Below are positions 42,501-49,572 of a stretch of 64,000 bases of DNA, in pieces (position 1 is the stretch's first letter; each line of letters starts with the position of its first letter). The notes beneath the pieces were generated by a model, which had not been told where the DNA came from, did no database searches, and saw only the letters and a program-made list of their open reading frames with translations. The stretch is from Sarcocystis neurona (taxonomy: Eukaryota; Apicomplexa; Conoidasida; Eucoccidiorida; Sarcocystidae): positions 3,669,373 through 3,733,372 of the forward strand of contig KL647290.1 in NCBI GenBank assembly GCA_000727475.1. Reading direction: 5' to 3'. Made by a program: the position numbers and the translations under genes.

Positions 42501-43842
42501 CCTGCAGCTGCTGCCGGAGTAGCTGCCGCCGCAGACTCTCACATCCGCTGCAGCGTCCTCCCGTGCTGCCTCCACTACAGCTGCTGCTACCTGCCACCGC
42601 TGGAGAAGAAGACCGACCCGGCGAAGAGAACGAAGAAGAAGAAGAGGAAAAGGAAGAAAGAGAAGAAGGAAGTGACGAAGGAGAAGGAAATGTTGAATCA
42701 CTGCGAGAGCCGCTGCATGCAGTGACATTTTGGGTGTCCACGCTCTCCGGGCTGCCATTGTCACTGCTGCTCGCTAGCGCATGCTGCTGCTCCTCTCTCG
42801 CAGTCGTGGGACGCCTGCTGCTGCTGCGGCTGCTCGACGGTTCACGCGTCCCACCCAAGGCAGATGCTGCTCCTGCTGCTGCTGCAGCAACCGCGAGGCC
42901 GCTGCTGCTGCTGCCGTCTGTTGTGGAAGAGCACGAGCTTGGGGAGCACGCCGTCGCGTTGGCCGCAGCCTCCGCAACGCTTTTAGCTCCTAACCCGCAT
43001 CCCCCTACCGAGTTGGTGCCGCCCGAGCTCCTGCTGCTGCTTTTCCCCCGCAGAGTGCTGCCGGGACGACTCGTGCTGTTACTGCCGGTGCTGCTCGGGG
43101 TTCCGCTGCTGTTGTTGCTGTCAACTCTGCTGCTCCCACTGCTGCTGCTGCTCTTGGGTCGGGTACTGCTGCTGCTGCTCCCAGGAGTACTGCTACTGCT
43201 GCCGCTGCCGCGACGGATACGACTGCTGCTGCTCGTGCCTCCGCTGCCGCTGCTGCTGTTGCCATTGTCCGCGCAGCTCCCCCTTCCCTTCGGGCTCGAA
43301 GCAAAGAAACTGTCCCAGAAGGCAAGCTGATGAATTGCTGCTTCTGGGCCACGAGCTGCAGCAGCGTCCTGCCCAGCAGCAGCAGCAGAAAACCCCGCTG
43401 CAGCAGCAGCAACAGCAGCAGCCCCACCCGAAGAAAAAGCAGCAGCAGCTCGCCCAGAAGCAATACGGTCACCCGCAGCGGCAGAACCGCACGGCGTAGA
43501 AGTGGACGCCAGCAGGTGCGACTCTCTGCTGCCACAGCCACTGCTGCTGTCTGTGTGGGGTGCTCCCGCTGGCGCTCTCGCGGCAGAGCCCTCCCCTGAA
43601 GCGACGGCGGGCCGCAAGAATTCAGAAGCCTCCGCAGACGCAGGACAACGAGAAGAAGAAGGAACAGCAGCAGCACGGCGAGCAACAACCCTCTGCGGGG
43701 TAACATCCCCGATCGCAGCACCTGCTGCTGGTACGCACGCCGCGACAGTTGTCCGCGTGCTTTGCTGCGGCGGCCGACGTCTGCCCTCTGCAGCCCTCGC
43801 AGCTGTCGCGTGCACCTTCCACTGCGGGACACGAGTCTTCAT
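30535..43842 (-). CDS. Giant Ala/Gln/Ser-rich protein, single 4,435-codon open frame, unknown function
   Basis: 13.3 kb without a stop on the minus strand, from an ATG at 43842; the other two minus frames are broken, which supports coding. Poly-Ser/Gly and poly-Ala occur near residues 150-300. A strong Gln/Glu/Arg heptad coiled coil spans about 440-580 (cores EEKLQVVQQQEAQLQEQ and AEREEVRRLQRLAAADA). Very long Ala/Thr/Glu low complexity with tandem repeats covers about 850-1800. A Cys-rich hydrophobic segment lies near 2665-2715 (YFSDVFQLLLTLHLTTFSWF). Isolated helical segments between Gln/Ser tracts occur near 3320 (SLLEKVGIFCQHV), 3930 (LHQLFEEIVDFLKL) and 4200-4235 (LLLLSFWKTLLFAFAAF). No catalytic domain is recognised. 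Such homopolymer-rich giants are typical of Eimeria. Small introns inside the frame cannot be excluded, and 5' exons may lie above 43.9 kb. Confidence 0.75.
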   Translation of the reverse strand: MKTRVPQWKVHATAARAAEGRRRPPQQSTRTTVAACVPAAGAAIGDVTPQRVVARRAAAVPSSSRCPASAEASEFLRPAVASGEGSAARAPAGAPHTDSSSGCGSRESHLLASTSTPCGSAAAGDRIASGRAAAAFSSGGAAAVAAAAAGFSAAAAGQDAAAARGPEAAIHQLAFWDSFFASSPKGRGSCADNGNSSSGSGGTSSSSRIRRGSGSSSSTPGSSSSSTRPKSSSSSGSSRVDSNNSSGTPSSTGSNSTSRPGSTLRGKSSSRSSGGTNSVGGCGLGAKSVAEAAANATACSPSSCSSTTDGSSSSGLAVAAAAAGAASALGGTREPSSSRSSSRRPTTAREEQQHALASSSDNGSPESVDTQNVTACSGSRSDSTFPSPSSLPSSLSSFSSSSSSFSSPGRSSSPAVAGSSSCSGGSTGGRCSGCESLRRQLLRQQLQGYEEWGGRCRLLEQAVEEKLQVVQQQEAQLQEQETQLQQREEQMQQLQQQLVAARQQLDAQQQRSQGLLLELRAARSEEAEQQQLLLSVERQLAAEREEVRRLQRLAAADAARTALLQQEIGRLRALWRTAAAAAAAGDSAAVAAAAAAAAAAQPDDDATGRRVRRRRSSSSNSSSNSSSNMSSDEDADVDDLFLTRTSRCRHEQPHDQQLQQQQQHQHQQQQRQEQQQQQHQQQQQPLSCIDCSVRCPGKSGAAAGLLAPGRGRSSRRSLDACAAAARSAEQQHAEDEQRQQWGTTTDSAAAAAECDDQQLRHFHGVVKGAGAAPCPARLLTKHQEQVLQQQQMQQQQIQQQQMHPQQQVLQQQQQPLSSLDDEIFGGVDTYNLLPERRQSLQELEPAGRAAAAATGREDGASAGEEGEAAEAAAGEKREAAAATAAATVTAGAATPAVGTAAATTAATAGEEATAPPLGAATTAAAVGAAAAAAGAAAAGVAEEAGPVVGAAAAGGTDAKGRESSAAAVEEGVRNAAAPPRSVVVTLARAADPRAAEEASSTREAGRVAAAASVEPVHAMACAAANVVTAQPEAAEATAAACAAAADAVAASPAPVTHIPTTAAAKAPPAATDSDTALRAAAVAAGAALAADEAAAAPPAAAADDDEAAAALGAAAKEAAAAPAATADDAAATPAAATDEAAAAPAAATDEASAASASATDEADEAAAAPAAATDEAAAAPATAAAQVAAAATAPPCISTAVAAVLARSRTAGHQTEAATTTRGEASCAAIPAAVGGPPAGACAAEHADSTAAAATAAQSRATAAEAGAAAAEAGATAAAEVGAAAGAAAAGAGAADAGAAAADAGAGAAEAAAEAAETGAAEDAAGAAASVAGEADGSCAIPAARRTAASARTGTDSLVAGGAAAAAGDVVMTAAVEAAATVAALQTTAVGDAAISPRAAAAATISAAPCRVAAAADAAEEAGPRRDTAAAGVPAAGEAVVLEERHAFAHARNAAASSRAEQAAASAAAVIGGESPPPAAAVFSVSSRQASAAAVEAGVTGAATLSAATAPAGAAARPPRAAASSATAASAAAALHATPALQPTAALQGTVALPATVAPPATVALPATAALPATATVRATAISSTPGGAAGAAAAAQGPAAVAFLAAAGTRGASAGILREEAAAAPAAAVVPQGDAGGSPAATGAAALPTPPAARGIAGRDAAEGTAEERETAEQDEDIVEFFVSLVEGQEESSSPVAAAAGSGSLASFPCTTSETPLEPEAATYATCVASCLAGCGDGGTAACISPPALWHAEVADDRSVAAPVARNLAVVAAAPPRGVAEALPAVAALPARPGAPADVLLPVAAAAAAESRHLASECAAASPPAAPPSAPAAAAPIVGAPGQTLAAAAPHAAVPAVARSAAAGGVLAVISNAAAHALALPRSAVAAAAVCGEEALSADASCVAVGAAGDKVVPAALSHAATVSNTAVGREGRGEGEYEEKASDSAASYGLSAVMPLSSFAGVAAGGPAAASAAACHSEDCCRITASSAAQECVEQWQQQQQKPQLQQTKTPHQQEMQRQQELQPQQEEQTLAQLAQQREALQHQQEPRRLVQQVQQQRVQEAEEQQQLERREVHQLLRQYVERNCDSGGSGESGSRKRRRSNSSSSDTCRSSRRSPTPNSCSSISKMSAKRSVESVGPCVLAGETRQDEGHCTPETEQAAREQLLLEETGPVLSRRCTPSTECSGGEDAEAAEDTPSTSSTASSRTSSCCGSVFRSSRCSSSSSASSSNSNVERYNREAGRNCGSGRRVSYDSSKSSQQEGSSGGSSPLCASRRTSKGKSTCRRSCSVGLRSRNSRRSSSNDASSVAAAAAQRKDGAGEPHVVSCSAAAAVACDAYVAASSSEEEQQCSTLHLLDSCGGNAAEVLLPTERRSHPQHQQQASPEIQKETAQQQHQEQQDEEELLHVERLQKQQLELDKRRKQEQEQEHQQQQVSCYPVGTRRPDHRQQNGEARGGGYSSMEKQEPEDVMLQQHEQEQQQKHLAEKEDEEQQGTVSRTGRQQQVSIFLALQAAAARLSCVAWRAQEQRHLPFAEAAGSSSRRAGWPEDEADAACIGAVADDLLSVVCLFNAKSSTCRCFVPSSGSSSPAPQGGSRSRSSSCSTCSFAKPHSTDKSGSSSRKGRASCSERRTSSGDSEGSNYGAQGSCSPDCMQPARNRAGGSSRGLFLKICNEEVCCCCTRYFSDVFQLLLTLHLTTFSWFTASACKDKPLCYPPLRRSSCYRCSLPAAAFSRTAGSVVSSAVAAAAASSSSAAAASSSAGAAGALTGNAADWSKREKTAATAATSPCVAADTTAATGRNAAVAGARRRGRAEAAARDPTPGAPTEAAAAAETKQTVERTATEEHAADVTRAHGLPTPLLNAVMSLVAALHATSKKVWRTAALLRRTESSGTAPQEQRQQAVKVKHPPQQQSSGCAGQRKKDACAASTRQQLDEEEEGKSRQEERQEQQQEQMQQQQQRQQQEEHRQQRTACAGAEATQQSEEKCLEIVADSLRGMDSSFMKKRSCSSGEGKRTTAGSSGELGSSCCSVKGNAGSSNSVRDDDCSTTQGSTESNRSSRSSSLRSSGGRSSSKRLKLWHLSSVGGRASLAASAADDVGGGEAAVQRGRLPHVEGDHRRQQQDAQEDEAAEHGQQQRQEIWQQQGALLWPRGRSSVQSHVKDATGTQQQRGERTARVPPPATAVGGRGDYIEAAAAAAATGAEDRRGAASAPALEEHLAAPAPERGTAAAGRGIPAAASSHRTATATEGADMALRSTRTRRKAERAAAANVGDAAPTAAAVARGVTPGIHGRSCCLQRASCCSVAAASFPAAYASLLEKVGIFCQHVTEEAAKTSLTVDTCLGSSGKSAAVSQGPAAAAPTAAAAVPVVDDVCLTPAALPPAAAPAAAFVGSGTTTAAGAAAAATALGTKDSQVTAADETLVTATAAAATCSGAVLRKDESAAGGCGRSEMVNEFPRASRSCVATQEMLHSSSRSHETLTAGWKEQHTSPRQALLLFVWGMAGGFHSSGFVCQAAEVTLSETLSGEGGWDGAACVSATSYFLRAAASFSAVAPASADPDAALSAAASAADPTACPAAEAAAAASSPVTAVAASSPVAAVAASSAAAAASSAVADVAASAVAGAAASSAAAVVAASSAAPGALAREWLWRGATLLQEWPGSGARGAPAATATTAATAAAVAAQEQQQQPWYWDNSSAAPSLQRRQHLTHGPEFCWGVAGRCLAEAVSCSCAVSHARAGACSTRASVLCYSSSSDNSCGVPRNLSTGAAGAATRAALWVHLLHQLEDSLGHVERVTRRLPGENPLQQQSPPSRHKEAEPRQQQQQNTEHQQRWQGEKIAQRPPIKTEGATPCARQQLQGGVRHAQEVDKGEKRKWEANSPVAETVKKVTDSSAMTGTGTTAGEEEKEDFAGGTLCDAAAAAASMLRTEDGAAELRVLHQLFEEIVDFLKLCCVTSSTSVCNQQHSSSGSSSAESTSSCSSRSSPSVSSGSRSSSVCNSRSGSTRRGCRLGTCSREEPKANFMGRSRAVRKRLTELAAKEVLQVVVESKQGDCCGCWTDCNNNDSSSSRNGRISSGRPTSRSSSSRCNRGRKSSSRGRGSDGLLRATSAARKHCCSSSRWKTFASVVQRVGDCWLRCASAAAGQGAASEPVPLWRSEPQVCSTQQQEQQQESRVKSELCGQKQQGEEGYCRIRDALDAVQLLAACGDSSLLLLSFWKTLLFAFAAFNAAEDAGLRHQAVKDAHQEQPQQQRRRHQAGEQKKQLRKGKSDELQQRARQPGPQDAAQEGGDEEQQRPGEDEEQRQEGEQQQLQENEEMVQPARGEERQRQQLRVVRQTRLCVVLQQLLRGVDGSVEPVDGEVRGSACVTLAVVEVWEQQLQQVLQQEEKEGRTREEEDCREAGGPFDKVSSHSGGLLLLSCIRETKRKVLLLLQTKQEAART
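39090..39240 (-). repeat. Coding 18-bp tandem repeat (VALPAT-type hexapeptide), about 8 copies
   Basis: Within the giant frame, 18-bp units read on the minus strand as hexapeptides of the form (V/A)AL(P/Q)AT, for example TVALPATVAPPATVALPAT. The units vary at one or two bases each and all stay in frame. Confidence 0.85.
40290..40510 (-). repeat. Coding tandem repeat of about 30-33 bp (ATDEAAAAPA)
   Basis: About six units within the giant frame encode the decapeptide ATDEAAAAPA with variants (ATDEASAAS, ATDEADEAAA). The Thr-Asp-Glu gives a regular acidic spot in an otherwise poly-Ala stretch. Confidence 0.85.
41800..42000 (-). repeat. CAG tracts encoding poly-Gln and poly-Ser
   Basis: CTG/TTG runs on the plus strand read on the minus strand as interrupted poly-Gln (QQQQQHQHQQQQRQEQQQQQ) and Ser/Asn runs. 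They are typical of the triplet tracts seen all through 30.5-48 kb. Confidence 0.85.
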
Positions 43843-43879
43843 CGGTGCGACGCCAAAATTCTGCTGCTGCTGCTGCTAC

Positions 43880-46272
43880 GTTTTGCCTCTCCAAAACGGC
43901 CTACGCCCACAAAAATTGGTGCTGCTGCTGCTATTGCAGCACCACCAACGTAGATCTCTGCCACCTGCTCACCCGCGCAGGTAGCCGCTGCAGCCTCAGC
44001 GACTTCTCGACACCTGTCTCCGTCCTGCTGCGCACCCTTGCGCGTGTTTCCCTGCTGCTGCTATTTCTGCTGCAACGACGTCGCGCGCTGCGTTGCACCA
44101 CCACCCCCCGCGGTCGCTGCTGCTCAGTCGCTGCAGCTGAGAGCACTGCAGCCGCTCTGGCTGCTTTTGCTGCTGTTGCTGCTGCTGCTGCCGGGTTGCT
44201 GCTGAGCGGTTGACGGCGGTCGCCTGCGCCGCACGGCACCTCGCAGCTTCGTCGTTTGCTGCCCTGCTACGTTTGCCAGTCCTGCTGTCCTCCTCCTGGG
44301 TGAAGCTGCTGTTTCTACTTCCGTCCCTCTGTGCTGCTGCTGTTGGTCCGGGCGACTGTTGCTGGTGCTCCTATCGCTCCTGCTGTCCACCCCGCTGTGC
44401 CATCTGCTTCTTCTGCTGCTGCAGCCGCTGTCTGTGAGGACCGTCTGTAGCTTCTCTCCCCGCAGCTGCAACCGTTCGCGCCTTCCCTGCCGCACACGCT
44501 ATCTGTATTCCCGATGTCGCAGCTCCTGCTTCCGCAGTGCCTGCTACCGCTTCTGCTCCTTCTCCTGCTGCTGCTCCTGCTGCTGCTGCTTCTGCAGCTG
44601 CTGCTACTGCTGCGTCGGCAGCTGTTTCTCTTCTTCTTCCTGGCGGTATTCCAGGTGCTCCTGCAGCTGCTGCAGTGTCTACTGCTGCCGCTGCTCCTGC
44701 CGTTGCTGACGCGGCTGCTCCTTCACGGCGTCGTCTAACGCTGCAGTGCCTGCTGTTGCTTCTGCAGCGTCTCTAGTGCTGTGGCTGTTGCTGTAGCTGT
44801 AGCTGCTGATGCGCGGGCTGGCGCACGGCTGCCTGGCTCTCCTCGATACGCGCCTCCCCTGCCCACCCCACAAACTGCACCTCACCTGCTGCTGCTGCTT
44901 CCATGATGTCTCGCGCTCCTCGTCCCGTGGCGGCAGCAGCAGCAGCGGTGCAGCTCCTGCTGCTCTACAAGGTGGCCTCCGGTGGCTGCCCAAAACTCCA
45001 AGCATCTGCTGCTGCTGGTCCCCCAACGCAAAGAAGAAGAGTTGACTGCTCTTCCTCGCAGACAGCCAACCCTCCCCAATGGGGAGAGTAACAGAGAGAG
45101 AGCGCGCAAGTAAAAAACGGAGGAGAGTCGAACAAAGGCAGCTGCAGCGCGGCACAAGACTGACGCAGAAACAGCTGCTGCCTCCGGCTGCTGCACCTGG
45201 CGCTGCTGCTCACTCAAGCGTTCCTCCTGTCCCCACTACCGTCTATCGCGCTGCTACCACTGCTGACCCTACTGAGGCGCATGTCTTTGCAGCTGCAGCT
45301 CCCTCCGCCGCTGCTCTTCTCGGGCGCTGCCGCAGCTGCCTCTCTCTCTGCTGGTGTTGCTGCGCGTCCTCTGCCTGCTCCCGCACCTTCGCCTGTTGCT
45401 CTTCTTGGGCTGCCGTCACACTTCCATGTGCTGCTTCCCTTGCTGCCGCTGCTGGTGCTTGCGGCAACTCTCTGCCGAGCCCAGGGACGCCGGCCGCGAA
45501 ACTACCGGCAGTGGACTGCAGGCAGCTCTGCTGTCCGTAGCAGCACGGCTACCCTGCAGATGCAACCCCACAGGTTGATGCTGCTCCTGCTGCAACTGCT
45601 CTTCCAGTAGCCGCTGCTGCTCTGGTCACGGCGGCTGCTGGGGCAGCTGCTGCAGTAGCCGCTGCTGCTATCGTCGCTGGTGGTGCTGTTGGCCCTGCTG
45701 CTGCTGTGGTGGTGGCTGCGGCTGCTGCTGGGGCAACTGCTCCTCTGGCTGCAAGACCGGAAGGGGCGGCTGCTGCTGAAAAGTTGCTGCTCTGCTTGTA
45801 CACCTCGCTGCTATATGCTTACCCAGCAAGTGCTGCTGCAGACGTGCGGCTGCTGCTGCTCTAGGCGCCGCTGCTGCAAACGCTGCTGATTCCTCTTGAG
45901 AGAGGTGGAGGAGGAGAAGCTACCCAGCAGCTTCTCCCAGTCCACGTCGGCTGCAGGAACTCGCCGGCCGCCTCCGACTGCTGCTGCTTCTGCTGGACCG
46001 GCCCCGTTCGCTGCGCCTGCGGCTGCACGTGCGGCTGTGTGCCGCTCTCTCTGTTCCACGGGCAGACCTGTCCTGCTGCTGCTGTTGCTGCTGCCGCACC
46101 GGCTGGTGTGTGCAGCTGCAGCTGCTATTTCTGCTGTGTGGCCGCCGCCTTTAGCCGCTGTTGTGTCGACTTGGCAGCACGAGGTCCACGTAGCAGATAC
46201 GCCCAGATGCAGCAAAAAGAAAGGAGCCGCAGACGGATAATAGAAGCCAACGTCAGACGCGTGCAGCACCAA
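43880..46272 (-). CDS. CAG-rich minus-strand exon-like blocks, possible 5' exons of the giant gene
   Basis: Several minus-strand pieces look coding: about 43890-44050 (REVAEAAATCAGEQVAEIYV, then a GTAGGC donor), 45243-45467 (EEQQAKVREQAEDAQQHQQR, a coiled-coil-like stretch), and the block ending at 45820 (DVDWEKLLGSFSSSTSLKRN) with a strong donor GTAAGC. They are separated by stops, so introns are needed, and I could not join them in phase to the ATG at 43842. They may form the N-terminus of the giant protein or a separate gene. All sequence here is CTG-rich on the plus strand, which favours coding on the minus strand. Confidence 0.4.
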
Positions 46273-47195
46273 CAGGAAGACGCAGGACCGGCCGACGTGT
46301 CCCTGTTGCCGCGCTGCCAGCAGGGTGAAGAAAATGAGAGCGAGATACTACCCCGAAGGACTACTTCCTCCGACAATGATGAGCACGCGGAAGACATGCG
46401 GCAGACAGCAGCGTGCAGAACAACGCGGGAAAGAGACGGGAAAAACGATGTGGAGCGAGGAGATCGTCCTACGCAGAAGAACCAGCCTTACAAGAAGATG
46501 CGATATGGACCCGACAGGCACCGCAGCAAACGAAATGAGGCAATTAATCAGTGGAACGTGGGAAGCAAAAGAAGATGCAAAAGTGCGAAGACGCAAGCAG
46601 TGGAAAGCAGGGCAGGCGACCTTCGGGGCTTCGCAGCCGGGAGGACACGAATGAAGTACGAAACGGACAGTTTGAGACTAACAACGAAAGACGGTGCGTG
46701 GTGAAGGGGAGGAAGCGTTGCAGCGGAAGAAAGCGGAGACGACATTTGACTTGTGGAGCGCCGTAAAAAAAGTGGACCTGCATGTGGAGGCGGAGGCGCG
46801 TAAAACGGCGGGAAAGAACAGACCAGCACCTTTGGGCAGAAGAAAGACACGGTGGTGCCACACGGGAGGAAACACGCAGAAACTCGTGGAAGAAGTGGCA
46901 GGACCAGAAAGGAGCATAAGAAGAAGTCGAAATGCGCTGGAGAAGAGTCGAGAAACTACAAATCGCACTGGGGGCGTGGGGTGCATGCAGTCGCGCGGAG
47001 GGAGAAAGAGAAGAATAGCAGCACACTGCCGCTAGCCGTCGCAGCAACGCAGTGGAGAGGAGAATGTTGCTGTCGAAGGCGAAAGACGCATAGGCAGTGA
47101 ATCACACAGCAGACACCGACAGGGAGAAGAAACCAGAAGAAATGCCGAGAAATCTCTGCAAACTGCAGAACAACTATCTTCCCGTGCAAGAGAGT
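46273..47195. other. Purine-rich (plus strand) region, likely a minus-strand intron
   Basis: About 900 bp rich in GAAG/GGAAA on the plus strand, hence CT-rich on the minus strand. That matches the sense-strand composition of clear introns in the TRM8 gene (19600-19920, 21970-22630) and in the ERD2-like gene (60200-61200). No convincing exon is seen. Confidence 0.45.
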
Positions 47196-47197
47196 GA

Positions 47198-48050
47198 CTA
47201 AAGCTGCTGCAGCTGCTTTGCACCAGCGGCGGCCGCCGCAGACACCGTGGGAGAAGCGGAGGAGGAGGAGGAGGAGTCGTTTCTTGAGTCGCACTCACGG
47301 GGGCGCTCCTGCAGGTTTAATTTGTCCTGCGTCAGTTCTCCCGCTGTGCTCTTGCGGTCTAGCGTTTTTGCTGCTGCTGTCCCGTGTGCTCTCCTCCCTG
47401 CAGCACCTTCTCTTGACTGGGTTTGTCCCTCCCATTCCTCCTGTGCTCGTCGATCCTGCTGCTGCGGCTGGCTGCTGCTGCTACTGAGCAACGGTCCTGG
47501 TGTTGCTGCTGCTGCTGCATGCGTTTTCTCCTCCGCGTGCGCATCTCGCAGCTCCCTTTTGGGTGTGTGGCGCTCCCACGCAGCGCCAGAGCAGCCATCC
47601 ACGCCTGGTCCACGACCTAGCAGGCTCACACGCCCTTCCATCCATCTGTGCGCCTGCTGGTGCGTCTTTTTCCGAACTTCTGCTGCTGCCGGCCTGCGCA
47701 CCAGATGGCGCGGTGCTTCTCCGCGCCTTTTCAAAGGGATCTCGCGGGCCTGCCACTCTCCACGCTACATCACTCGCACCTGCTGCGGCGGGGCAGCCTG
47801 TCTTGAACTTTACAGCAGTGGGCTACAGCCCCGCTGCTGGTGTCCTTGCTGTACCCGCAGCGCGCGGAGCGCTGCCGCCGCGTCTTCTTCTTCTCCCCAC
47901 GTGTTTGTGGCGGCTCCTGCGGCTGCGACTGCTGCTGCTGTTGCCCTTGTCCGTGCGCGAAGCACGGCTGCTGCTGCTGCGGCCTTGAGAGAGAAAAAAC
48001 AGGCAGGTGCACCCCGTCTGAGTCCGCACGAAAAGGCCTGCCGCTGGTGA
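47198..48050 (-). CDS. Gln/Ala/Ser-rich minus-strand exon-like block
   Basis: The minus strand reads as hydrophilic low-complexity protein in two pieces: an upstream one with QGQQQQQSQPQEPPQTRGEK, and 47198-47734 with REAPRHLVRRPAAAEV-like basic sequence, SSSSQPQQQDRRAQEEWEG and a C-terminal SSSSSSASPTVSAAAAA before a stop. It could be the first exons of the minus-strand gene(s) to its left, or a separate small gene. A plus-strand frame also crosses it but reads as Cys/Arg/Leu, a typical shadow of CAG-rich coding DNA. Confidence 0.4.
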
Positions 48051-48946
48051 CTGCAGACAAACAAAAACACACGTGCCACCCTATACATACGTGGAACGGG
48101 ACAGATATTCCCGCGGTCCTGACAGGCCGATGCGACGAGCTAAGTGACCATCTATATATATATATATATATATGTATATAGATAGATAGATTGATAGATA
48201 GATAGATAGATAAATAGAGATGTGTGTGTGTGTAGATAATAGCTACAACCACTTGCAACACTGGCAGAAACTTAAAAGAGTCGCATCACCGTACGTCTTC
48301 TGCGTGGGGTACAGGAAGACCCAGAGTAAGGGTGACTTCGTGTGCCCAACACAGAGGCATATATAAGCGGAGAAATAGAGAGAGCAGGTCGGTAGGAGGG
48401 AGGTGCGCTTTCGGCCAGAGAGATTGAAGAGGGCGAATGCAGGGGAACAGGGAGTTGGGTGAATCACGGGTACATATCTGTCGCGTGGCGGGGTGGCATA
48501 TATATTGACAGACAGGGTAGGTATACTCGTAGAGCGAAAAAAAGGCCACTTCGTGCGCGGGCGCACATACATACCGCAGAGACACAGAGAGAGACACGAA
48601 GAAATCCCGTGCCCACGGATGATGCCCACGGATGAGAATATATGTAAGAAGAGCCAAGGGAATGCCAAGGGAATGCAGAACGGGACTCGCCTCGTGGCCC
48701 TGCGAACGGTGACTATCGCTTTGTAGCGAGATATACTCACTACACCTATAACACGAGATCCGCTCCTGCGTAGTTCGGGGACACACATATATACGTGCTT
48801 GTACACGTATATGTATAGATGGCTGTGTGGGTAGATCTACAGCTATATAGATAGCCAGCAGGTTAGTTAAACGATATATATATATGTGTACATCTATATA
48901 TGGATGACTGTGGAGGTAGATCTATAGACAGCCAGAGTGTTGTTCG

Positions 48947-48981
<35 letters not shown>

Positions 48982-49395
48982 TGTGTACAGACATATATAT
49001 ATATATAACTGTGTAGATAGTAGGAATGTAACTCTTTTCCTGATCCTGTGAAGGGTGAATATATTGTAGCTACTACACGTTCACTACAAGATCCGGTAAT
49101 GGGCAGTTCGGTGACATATATATAGGTAGATAGATAGGTTGATATGTATGTGTATACATATGTGTATATATGGCTAAGTGCGGTCCTGGGTACTTCGCTG
49201 ATTGATTCACACGTGTACGTCTGTAGATATATACATGTATAGCTGACTCGGTAGGTAGATCTATAGAGAGATATGTGTATGTAAAGGGAGATTCTCTCGT
49301 GAGCGAGAAAAGGAGAGCAGAAAGACTCCTACACACACGTACGCAGATACGTGGAAACCGCCAGGTTTCTTCGTCGAGCCGAATTTTCCCCGCAG
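48051..49395. other. Intergenic region with TATA/TAGATA repeats
   Basis: It contains a TA plus GATA-type tract (48150-48230), CT-rich minus-strand sequence (48250-48750) and repeated modules near 48820-49100: 'gatggctgtgtgggtagatct' and 'gatgactgtggaggtagatct' each lead into 'atagccag' or 'acagccag' and a TATATA run. Two 'gatccg...agttcgg' motifs occur near 48760 and 49090. No gene is seen. It probably separates divergently transcribed genes. Confidence 0.5.
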
Positions 49396-49572
49396 AAGGA
49401 GAGAACGCAGAAAGCGAGGCGGCCCCACACACACACAGCCGTCTCGCTTGGCTGTCCGCGGGGGAGACGCCGCAGCGTCAAGCCAGTCTCAGCGACTGCA
49501 TGCGTGAGCTGCAGCACGAGGCCCACCGGCCTTCGAGACTGCCTCGCACGATATTTTTTAACCTGCCGACCC
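49396..49572 (+). CDS. Candidate upstream exon of the large membrane-protein gene
   Basis: A strong acceptor (TTTTCCCCGCAG) is followed by an open frame containing SLSDCMRELQHEAHRPSRLP and TIFFNLPT and ending at the donor ACCC/GTAGAT in phase 1. The next acceptor, TTCTTTTCTCTCAG at 50600-50613, supplies two bases, so the join is in phase (C|TG, Leu). If used, the hydrophobic segment of the next exon would be internal and not an N-terminal signal peptide. Confidence 0.45.

Noticed and set aside
46544..47047. Minus-strand frame of 167 codons rich in Ser, Phe, Leu and Arg
   Set aside because: The composition is that of CT-rich intron sequence (TTC, TCT, CCT codons) with no domain; read better as a minus-strand intron.
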